From Ardenticatenaceae bacterium (lineage in GTDB: Bacteria; Chloroflexota; Anaerolineae; Promineifilales; Promineifilaceae), in assembly GCA_020634435.1 (NCBI GenBank), contig JACKBS010000001.1:1-58051 (forward strand): a stretch of DNA of 58,051 nt. Direction: 5' to 3'. The position numbers and the translations under genes are program-made. Positions 33,370 through 43,000 of this stretch are shown here, piece by piece. A model generated the notes under the pieces. The model worked only from the letters and a program-made list of their open reading frames with translations. It searched no databases and was not told the DNA's origin. Each line of letters opens with the position of its first letter. Position 1 is the first letter of the stretch.

Positions 33370-34341
33370 ATGATAGTCGTTAATCCAAAATCTGTGCATC
33401 TTTTAAAAGGATATCTGCTAGCCAGCCAGGCGGAAAGCCAGCTGCAGAATCGTTGGCGCGCCAAACTGCAAACTGCCTTTGCTAAACGCCAACAGAAGTA
33501 CGAAACGGCCGCTTCCCAACGCGAAAAAGAGAAACAAGCCACTAACCGAGACATTCTAACTGGCGTCATCTACGTTTTAGGTGGTGTGGGTATCAGCGTA
33601 GTATGCTTTCTTGTTCCGCTGCTCTTTCATTCATCTGCCAATTTTTGGAAAATTGTCGGGGCTATCACTTTGACCTTAACTTCGATGTTAGGCACAGGAC
33701 TTGGGGTCTTTTGGCTCATTCAGCTGACCTTACCTAAACCACAGCCCCCAGCGAACCCCTTCCAATCCGATATCTTTTCCCCAATATTACCCCAATGGAA
33801 AACGGCCCTGAAGACTAGCTTGCCGCCTGCCATTCAAGCAGGGGACGTGGGCGAACATGCATTTATTCGCAACCTACAATTGATGCTGGGAAACGACTAT
33901 TTTCTCCTCTCAGGCATACAACAGCGGCATGGAGAGGATGTAGATGTGGTTCTGATTGGACCCAAAGGAGTCTGGGTCTTTGAGGTGAAGTATTGGAGCG
34001 GCACCATTCGCTGGCGCTCAGGTCAATGGTCGCGAACGAAAACATACCATGCACCGGGTGGTATACCCACAACGGAACAAAAAACTATTTCGCAGCCGCC
34101 AGACAAACAGTGGCAGCGCGTAGCAGCAGATGTAAGCAAATCGATTCAAATACGATGTCCGGAGCTTGGTGCCCGTTATCTAGGTGGCATCGCCATTAAA
34201 GGGGGCTTGGTATTTACCCATCAAGAGGCCAACTATGAGATAGGCCCCGGGGTTCCAATTGCAGGGATCTTCTCAATGGTGGCTGGGCCATTTGCTGGGG
34301 GGCACCCAAGGTTCCCCATTGGCGGGAAGCTGATTCAATAG
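33370..34341 (+). CDS. NERD-domain (nuclease-related) membrane protein, frameshifted at the C-terminus
   Basis: 323 residues. Residues 30-65 are strongly charged (KRQQKYETAASQREKEKQAT). Two membrane helices follow (ILTGVIYVLGGVGISVVCFL and ITLTLTSMLGTGLGVFWLIQ). The C-terminal part is a NERD domain: AGDVGEHAFIRNLQLML, then GEDVDVVLIGPKGVWVFEVK, whose D and E-V-K match the restriction-endonuclease-like active-site pattern. NERD proteins are thought to process DNA. After about residue 297 the frame becomes atypical (MVAGPFAGGHPRFPIGGK). Another frame continues plausibly (KVPHWREADSIAILDALLTR) to a stop at 34473-34475, so a one-base shift near 34255-34305 has probably truncated it. Confidence 0.75.
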   Translation: MIVVNPKSVHLLKGYLLASQAESQLQNRWRAKLQTAFAKRQQKYETAASQREKEKQATNRDILTGVIYVLGGVGISVVCFLVPLLFHSSANFWKIVGAITLTLTSMLGTGLGVFWLIQLTLPKPQPPANPFQSDIFSPILPQWKTALKTSLPPAIQAGDVGEHAFIRNLQLMLGNDYFLLSGIQQRHGEDVDVVLIGPKGVWVFEVKYWSGTIRWRSGQWSRTKTYHAPGGIPTTEQKTISQPPDKQWQRVAADVSKSIQIRCPELGARYLGGIAIKGGLVFTHQEANYEIGPGVPIAGIFSMVAGPFAGGHPRFPIGGKLIQ

Positions 34342-34603
34342 CAATCCTGGACGCCTTGTTGACAAGGCATCGGGAAATTGATCCGCATTTTGGCACGAAG
34401 TGTATGATGAATCAGGCGAATAGGTTAATCGCTACATCAGACCAAATCATCGCCAATTGGGTCGAGAAAAGTTGATTCATATATGCACTCCAACTCGGCA
34501 GCCTCACATATAAATAACCTGAGGTCAAAAGCAGAAAATCAAAATGTTCGAGGGTATCGTTCTTTTTAGTAGGGTTTCTTCACCCAAAAACCAAAACAAA
34601 ACA

Positions 34604-34677
34604 GGAGTTAACAGACAGCTCTTTTCAACCGCCTGTTAACTCCCAGCTTATGGGTTAATTTGCAAATTCTTTAACCC
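34604..34677. repeat. two adjacent inverted repeats
   Basis: GGAGTTAACAG (34604-34614) pairs perfectly with CTGTTAACTCC (34633-34643) across 18 bases. Directly after it, GGGTTAA (34652-34658) pairs with TTAACCC (34671-34677) across 12 bases. Neither has a T run. They sit in a gene-less stretch (34476-34790) between the NERD gene and the subtilase wreck. They may be terminators for converging genes, or remains of an element end. Nothing else is seen in that stretch. Confidence 0.5.
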
Positions 34678-34790
34678 GGTTTGATATCTTAACTATCTCA
34701 ATCTGTAGCCTTGACTTTTGAGGGATGCTTTATCCTAGGGTCTTATGGTTCACCCTCAAACAGGTGCCTGTACATTTCCCTGCACCCACA

Positions 34791-35913
34791 TCATCGATTG
34801 CCCATCCAGGCTTTAATGATGTTAAAGTGCCGCTTAGCTATCAACTGGGCCCGTAATCTTTCTTCATCGATCCGGCCCGTCTGGTCAAGTTGCCGTTGTG
34901 CCCATAACGCTGCTACACCAACAACGTGGGGGTGGCCATACTGGTTCCACTCATTTTTTCTAAGCCCACCACCACTTCTTTGCTGAAGAATAGACACGCC
35001 TGGAGCAGCGATGTCTACTTGGTCATTTGAAAATTCAGCCACAGCAAGACCATTTGTTGTGTTTTTAGAGCACCTACGGCAATAATTCCGGTGCCCGCTG
35101 CCGGTGGAGCAACCGCAATCTCATAACCTGGTGGGTTGCTTCCCGGTGGTCGTCGCTCACTTTCGTTGCCGGATGCCGCTACGACTATTGTTTTTCCTGA
35201 AAGCTGTTTAATTAAGCCATTTAACTCCGAAAACAAATTGATATTATGCCGATAATCTTCTAAGGCCCGCGAAGTTGCAGCGTTAATATTCATTCCACCT
35301 TCTGTCAATTTTTTACCCAGCCAGGGAAATCTATTCCTAGGGACATGGAAATAATGTGAGCACCTTCTTCAATCGCCCACAAAATTGCCCGAGCCAGCGT
35401 CTCTGACCCACCCCTCCAGCGCCCAGTACCTTGCCAATTAATGCTTTCTCAATGCCACGAGCTACACCAATCCGAGTGCCATTTACATCTTGACCAAAAA
35501 TTGTGCCCGCACAGTGGGTACCATGTCCATGCGTGTCATTATCACTTCCTGGGTAAAATTCTTCTGGACAATATTCATACCAACAAAAGCTGGGTGATGG
35601 GGTCAATGCCCGTATCAAGACAAGCAATCGTAATTCCTCTTCCATCAAACGAGGGATTCATGTGCTCGCACCTGCCTGTATGCCCCAAATTATTTCTGAC
35701 GATTCTAGAGCAGGCTCTTCATCAATATTGACGGGCTCTATCAACTTCATTGGCATCGCAGGAGCGATTGCAGCTATTTCCGGTCTCTTCTAATATCGCT
35801 GGCTTGTGCTCTGGTTAAAACCGTTTCTTCGATTGAAGGTGCAGCATCAAACACTTCAAAGCCCCAGCAGACTTCGATAAATCCTCATTTCGGAGAATAA
35901 TATATTCTGGCAT
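34791..35913 (-). pseudogene. subtilisin-family (S8) peptidase, broken by several frameshifts
   Basis: All four landmarks of an S8 protease are present in the right order, but in different frames. The Asp motif CLDTGID lies at about 35602-35619. The His motif HGHGTHCAGT lies at about 35500-35540. The oxyanion region VVAASGNESERR lies at about 35145-35190. The Ser motif SGTSMATP lies at about 34928-34951, followed at once by HVVGVAALWAQ in another frame; the slip falls in a run of C (about 34926-34934). The N-terminal part also reads in two frames: MPEYIILRNEDLSKSAG, then GFEVFDAAPSIEETVLTRAQ. At least three to four single-base shifts are needed to restore the gene. There is no signal peptide at the start, so the intact ancestor was probably cytoplasmic or a conflict-system protease. 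Confidence 0.85.
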
Positions 35914-36803
35914 TTCATATTGCTCCTTGGCACCGTTTTCTAAATGAGGAAACAAGTACCGTAATCTACAGCTAATCTCAACACATTCATGCGAATATAT
36001 TGCCGCAAACGTATAACTTAAAACACTCTAAGACGATAACTTGATGAATCGTGCCCGCTGCTCAAGACTTTATATTCCAATTGGCAGCAAGCACTCAAAT
36101 CGTTTACCTAAGGGCTAACTTTTATTCATCAATTCTTTGTCATCCTATCCTCCATGACCAAACTGAAAGCCGATACTATTTGTACTTTCTACAAATTTAC
36201 ATTGAGGCCCTGCAGCTTCGTATTGACGTCTCTGATAAAAAGGTTTTGATGCTATATTTGGCGTCACTTACTCTATTCGAATCCCACCTGCCAATTACAT
36301 CAATTGCTTAAAACCCTTTAGAGAGTGTGGGACGTTTAAACAGATTTTATTTCGTTGTAGTGATTATTAAATCTAGAAGACGTTTGCGACCATTTAGACA
36401 CTCTGAGCCTAAATGCAATACTGGCTCAAGAGATGCCAGGCTGGTGATAAGCTACTCTTACTTTTGACTATTATCTGCCAGTATTTCAGGATCATTATAA
36501 AGTGATTCTTGATATCAGCCTCTTGGTTGATAGTTGAAAAAAAACCCTCCTGGCCCGGCTTTTTATCCCCAACCATCTTTAGCATCTCTGTTTATGGCGC
36601 TATGGTTTCTTTTTTAGTACATTATTTTCTAATGGGGCTTTCTTTAATTTCCTGGCTTGCTCGGATTCCACCAACTTCAGCAGAATCTTTGCCTCCATTT
36701 AATCCAGGAAGTGCTCCTAAGCAGCAACCCTTCGCAAATGGAATGAGAAAAGATTGTTCGACTCTATCTATACTTGACTTAAACCTGACTCAATACAGAA
36801 TTC
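35914..36803. other. gene-less 890-bp AT-rich interval
   Basis: Short open frames exist on both strands but none has a good ribosome-binding site together with coding-like sequence. A minus-strand segment near 36640-36770 reads FAKGCCLGALPGLNGGKDSA for some 45 codons between stops and could be a fragment of a lost gene. With the broken subtilase next to it, the interval looks like decaying DNA. Confidence 0.5.
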
Positions 36804-37040
36804 TTACCTATTAATGCGCTTGAGTACGTAGTTGGTGGCTGCGCCAGCAGCTTTGGCTATGATGGAGTTGGTAAACAGGTTAACGATGCCTTCAACGGCC
36901 GTTGGCGCAGCCTCAGCAATGGCACTAATCAGATCAGCCATCTTTTCGTCATCAGCACCTTCCCCTTTGCCAGCTTCTTCTTTGAGCTGATTGACTTGGG
37001 GAACGGCCGTTGGGTTTGCTTGTGCGACTTGCTGCAACAA
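36804..37040 (-). pseudogene. displaced C-terminal segment of the giant vWA/caspase protein
   Basis: About 78 codons continuing the giant protein in another frame: LLQQVAQANPTAVPQVNQL, a charged stretch, then MADLISAIAEAAPTAVEGIV and a final helix (IIAKAAGAATNYVLKRINR). Removing one base from CCGG at 37041-37044 joins GSELTQLFAP directly to LLQQVAQANP. The fit is natural, so either a recent mutation or a sequencing error separates the two. The tail has the amphipathic, Ala-rich look of a membrane-active or oligomerisation helix. Confidence 0.7.
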
Positions 37041-40000
37041 CCGGAGCAAACAACTGGGTTAGCTCTGAACCACTGATGCCCTGATTAACCGTGGCACTCG
37101 CCCCGCGCCCAATGGCAATACCGGATGAACCGCTAATATTGCCAACTGAGATTTTATCTCCCCCTACTTTGTCTCCACCGACCTTGTCGCCATGTATTGT
37201 GTCCCCCATATGTTCAACATTTACATTGCCGCCAGCATTGATCTGATTACCTTCCACTGTCTGCCCTCCCTGATTAAAGGTTGTCGTTGATTGATCCACA
37301 GGGCCTTGATAAGTTGTCGTCTGGATGGTGTTACTATCCCCTGTCACAATGGAGCCGCCAACATTGCCTTGTGCATTAACACCGCGTTCGCCGATAACTG
37401 TGTTGTTGTCACCAACAGCGGCTGCACCGCTGCCGACTTCAACATTAATGGAGGGTAATGGAGCCAATGGATCGGGTGGCATAGCGCCGATACCTTTGGC
37501 CACGCCCTGGCCACCGATGAGCTGCGCTACGGGAAAGACACCAGAAGTGCGCATCACGGGTGTTTGATCGCGGTTTTGCTCTTTGGCCGACTGCTTAACC
37601 TTGTGCGTGACCCAGCTCATCACGTCTGTCACGTAAACGACGGTGGCATCATCTGGATGCGGCGCGTGCCCTGTTAGCGCTTCGATGAGGTGGTAGGTGA
37701 ACAGGCTCATCGCCCCGTCGGTGCGAATGTATGAAGATTGGGAGCCAGTTGACGAGTTGAGAATGGCGCGTCCCTCGCCATCAATCAAATCGCTGACCGC
37801 TTTGCCACCCGGTTCAATGTCTAAATCGGGTATGTCTTTGGTTTCTGGTAAGTCCAGCGGGAAGGGCGCGGCATCAACCTCTGGGCCATCTAGCTCAACA
37901 TCCTTCACATCCATGCCCGCCGCATGGCAGCAATCGAGGATGGCCAGCATCCGCTTGGCCTTGATGTCACTGATTTGGGCGGTTAGTTCTTCAGCTTTGA
38001 TGGCATCGAGGCGCACGCGGCTCATAGAGCTGATGTTATAGGGGATGAGATAATAGGTGTTTGTTGCTTTGTCTACCATGCCGTGACCGGAGTAGTAAAT
38101 TACGGCCGTTGCTTCCGCATCTTCCTTTACTTTTTCCTGCAACCAGAACAGCGCTTCCAAAATCTCTGCTTTGGTGGAATCTGCACCTTTGAGAAACTTC
38201 ACATTGTCGGGCTTGTAGGCACACCGTTCTGGATGTACCAACACATCATGCACCGCCTGAATATCTTTGGCGACCGTGGGCAGCGCCAGCCGCGAAATAT
38301 TATTTTCGTCTACACCAATTATTACTGCATAGCCGTGGCTAAATAAGTGTTTGTCATCGCTTAAGGGAACAAACGTATTCTTTGTACCACTTTCTGCATA
38401 TATGGACTTTAAGGCTAACAATCTGTTCCGACTTTGAATTGTATCTGGATGCTCTCTCCCCATGACTTGTTGTTGAATGCCAAGCGCTTGCTCTAAATAA
38501 TCAATTGCATTATTAAAATCCTTGCGTTCTTCATATATTCTGCTTAAGTTATTTAGTATGCTAGCAATATCGGGGTGGTTCTTTCCATACACCTTTTCAT
38601 AAATGGCAACAGCTTCTTTGTAGTACTCTTCGGCTTTGTAAAAATCCCCTTTATCTTGTAGCAATACGCCTAGATTGTTAAGGCATTCGGCCGTTTCCGG
38701 ATGCATTTCACCTAATAACTTTAGTCTGATCGCTAACGCTTGTTCATAATGTGCTTGAGCAGCATCAAAGTCTTGTAAGTTTCGTAAAAGAACGCCAAGA
38801 TTATTCAAGTTCTGTGCAACATCTAAATGCTCTTCGCCATAAACTTTTCTGTTGATAATAAGTGCCTTTTCAAAATAGGGCCTGGCTCCTTCATAATCTT
38901 CTTGAGAACTTAAGAGAGCACCAATATTGTTCAAACTTTGTGCGACGTCTGGATGCTCAGCACTCAAGACCTTTTCCCGAATTCTCAAAGCTTGTTCAAA
39001 ATACGAACGAGAGACTGTAAGATCTCCCTTAGCAAACAAAATTTCGCCAAGATTATTAACCGCAGAAGCAGTTTGAGGATGCTCTATTCCAAGTAACTTT
39101 TCTCTTATTTCAAGCACACGCTCGTAAAGTGACTGAGCTTCCCCATAATGACCAAGCGCTTCGTAAATACTAGCTATACTGTTAAGGCTCGTAGCTGTTT
39201 CCAGATGGTCGCGTCCCAAAACATCTTCTCTAATCTCTAGCGCCTGTTGATTAAGGGTTAATGCCCGATCGTATTGCGCAGTTATCTCAAATAATGTAGC
39301 CAAATTGTGTAATGCATTAGCCGTACCAGGATGGTGTTCGCCTACAGTATCAAGACGAACTTGAAGAGCTCTTTCATATAACGGAAGTGCGTTGTCGTAC
39401 CGACCTAACGCCCGGTATGTATTGGCAAGATTTCCGAGAGATTCAGCTGTATCTGCATGGTTCTCTCCTAATTCCTTCTGTCGAATTTCCAAAGCCTGCT
39501 GGTGCAATGGTAAAGCTTTTTGATATTGGCCTAGCTCAATATATATAGCCCCCAAATTATTAAGCGCTTGAGCTGTATATTGATGCCTTGGTCCATAAAC
39601 ATCACGGGTTACAATGTATGTGTTTTCGTAATATTGTTCCGCTTTTTCAAGTTCGCCCAACAAATGATACAAGCGACTAAGTCGTTGTAATGAAACTTCA
39701 GCCTCGGTGCCCAGGGCATTCGTAAAAGATTGCTTCAAATCCCACTCTTTTAATGCATAAGGAAGCGCAGCGGAATAAATCCCTTCGAGAATCAGATACT
39801 CTACATAGATATCTACCAGGACGAACGCATGATTATCCGCTCGACTCAAGGCTTGATCAGTTATGTGTTGTAAGTGTTCACGCCAAGGACGCACCTGTGT
39901 AAACTTTGCACCTTCTACAAGCTGACGCTCCTGGACTTCGCTCACGATTGCATCTACCACCGCGTTAAACGCTGTCTGAACAACTCCTTCTTGCTGAAGA

Positions 40001-43000
40001 ACAAAAGAAATAACTAACGGCCTAAAATTTACGCTCCCAGCTTGTTCATCTAATGCCGTAAGCATCCCTAGCTGCTTCAATATATGAAGTGCTTCAACCA
40101 TGTTGTCAAAAGTAAAGGAAGACAGCTGGCTTTTCGATATAGATTTGTGTAGAAAATCGAGAGGGATATCGGCTTTGGGGCTAAAGTGCGTTGCATGTAA
40201 CAGCGTCAATTTTGCCTGTTCGTACCTTGTTTCAGAAGTATTCAGAAGTTCCCAGCTGATTCTTAATACAGTTAACTGATGAGTCTGTTGAAAATTAGTT
40301 TCGGACGTGGTCTCTTTTGAGAGAGCTTGAAAATTTTCAATGTATTGCGTAGCAGACACATGCTCGTATACAAGACTTAAATATTTACCCGCCAGGACAA
40401 GGGCCAAAGGATGTCCTGATAAAGCTTGCGAGACTAATTGTGCCTCAGCGTTCATCATATGAGGCACGTGCATTAATATCAGTTCTTTGCCTTCAGCTAC
40501 TGACAAATTTAATATCTCAATATGAGGAATTGCCAATTGCTCAGGTAAGTTTGCATTTCGTGTGGTAATAAGGACCAAACAACCGCCAGATCTCGGCAAC
40601 CACTGCTCTACTAAAGCCGGATCGTTGCAATCGTCGGCTATTAAAAGACGGGGGATTTTTGATGACCATTCCTCTTGAACTCGTTTGAGTTGCTCATCAT
40701 ACTCTAGAAACTCAAAATCTGGAATGGCTAATCCCTCTTGTCCCCCACAACGAATTAATTCGAAGGGAATCGAATCTGGGCTAGAGAAATTCAGCCAAAA
40801 AACCCCTCCCGAAAAGTATTGACCGTAGCGATCAGCAAACTCTATCGCAACTATAGTTTTTCCAGTCCCTCCATCGCCCGTTAGGCAAATAATTGGCGAT
40901 GGGAACTCAGAACCCCTTTCAGAATTGGCAACCCATTCAGCAATATTTTTGAGTACCATCCTACGTGAAATCGTGCGATTGGGTAGGCTAACCGGCAAGC
41001 GCGACATTGGAGGCAATGTATGGGAGTCAGGAATATCATCAACGGGAATTGATGCCAACTGCCTTTCGGCTAATTCTTGATTTACATCTGTATAATGTCG
41101 AAAAGTTTTAATTCCCTTTTCCACATATAAATTCCGCCCCACAGCTGAATTATTGTTATAAATTGTTCCTTCAACATGACAGTCGCGACCAACAAAAAAA
41201 CCAGTTGTCCCAAAAATATCTCCCTCAACATGCAGATCTCTTTTCACAAACAAAGGCGCATTTACTTGAAGGTTCCCTTCAATGTGCATATTACGATCTA
41301 TAAGTGTTGGGCTGCTGACAATATAGTTTCCCAGGCCATGAACCTTTTCTGCGTAGGCTCCATCTCCAGCAACTTTAATAAAAATATCTCCCAGAGAAAC
41401 TGTTGTTTCCTCTTCAATCTCTTCAAAAGGATTGGTTGACCAAATACAATGAGAATAATTTGGACTCGCTTCTCCTATACACACCCTGAATGAGATTTCC
41501 AGAGGTTCACTCAATGCGAATTGTTCGCCTACTTCAGTTTTTGCAATCCATAATTGTTCAAAATGCCCAACAATCGACATGGAGGAAATCGAAATGGGAA
41601 TTGAAATTTGGACACTTTCAGAAGGGTTGAGGACAGGTAGTTCAATTCTGGATATAGAATCTATTGTCTGCTCTACCAACCCTGAATCATCTAATAATTC
41701 CAAATAACAACCAGAACGCCAAGGCATAAAACCTAGATTGGATATGCCCAGAAGAAGTGAATATTCTTTCCCGGCAGCTGCAACAATGATGACTTCAATG
41801 CGTTTTTTACTAAAGGCTATTCTGTGGTTTATTGAAACTGGCTTGTCTTGTGAAGAGGATAGTGAGCCAACCAGGGCTACCGGAAAGTTGCCCTTCCGAT
41901 AAGCTGCTGGCCTTGGTTCCCGAGAAACTGAATTCTGACTGGCCTGATCAGAAATATATGCCCAAATATTGTCTGAAAATAAATAAGAGCTATCTTCTGT
42001 TCTCCCTGACCCGTAAAGAGAAGAAAGTAAATAATCGGAGAATGTTCTTAAAAAACCATCTGAACTACACCAGATCGCATAGTTCAATTCCTTAGATCTA
42101 CTATCAAGAAGTTTTTGAATTTGTTCTCCAAACTCACTAGCAAAGGAACAATCTAACGCAATCGCTACCTGATTTATGGATGTTTCAGAAATGAAGCCTA
42201 CTATATCTTTAGGGTAAATCATGGTTTTAGCAAGATTATTTAAATCTGCATCATAGGGAACCAGACAGAATTCGTTTGCTTCTGGAGAGTATCCAGGTCC
42301 TCCAAAAACTACTAGGCCTGTAGCACCACGATTGTTCCTTAAACGCTTATTTAACCAAACAAATGCGTCTATGATATTGGCGCGAGTAGCTTGTGCCCCC
42401 GTCAAAAAGCGCACACGTTCGGGAGCGTATCCACAAATTTCAGGATCTACTAAAATTTCATAGAGTAATTTGTTCTGATGCTCAACTCCATCTGATCTGA
42501 ACTGTTCAATCTGATTATCATGAACGCCAATGATTAAGGCATACCCATCAAAAAGGAACCTCTTCTCTTTCTTTGTAACTTTATACTCTTGTACTTTTCC
42601 ATTGGGAGCAATGCTGAGGGTAGAAGTTTTATAACTTCCATCAATATTAATATCCTTCCAGAGAGTGGTTTCTAGCTGTTTTGCCCAATCCACATATGAA
42701 CCACCCAGATCCCGCAGATGTTCTGGTGCAATTTCTGCAAAAGCCATTTCTAATGGCGTAAGTTGTGTATCAGAGTTAAGCTCCTGGTTATACAAGAGAG
42801 CTTTAAAACCTTTACCATGACCTACAGTAGCATCGATATATTCGGTTATTTTGTGAAAAACATCGATTCTGGTTGCACTTAATGTTGTCTTGCGCCACCA
42901 TCGACGAACTTCTCCGCCACCATAAAAATCATAAATTATTTCTTCAGCAGACTTCTCGGAGTCAATTGACGTTACCTGACAAAAAACACCACTGTACATA

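Noticed and set aside
36509..36814. 101-aa plus-strand frame (MISASWLIVEKKPSW)
   Set aside because: No ribosome-binding site, ends inside the facing gene end, and the sequence shows no domain; part of a decaying interval.
38083..38346. Plus-strand frames opposite the C-terminal caspase
   Set aside because: They lie opposite the caspase active-site coding region and show no independent signal.
39250..39750. Repeated DNA pattern in the giant gene as a possible CRISPR or tandem repeat
   Set aside because: The 126-base periodicity is the 42-residue TPR repeat of the protein; copies diverge freely at the DNA level.
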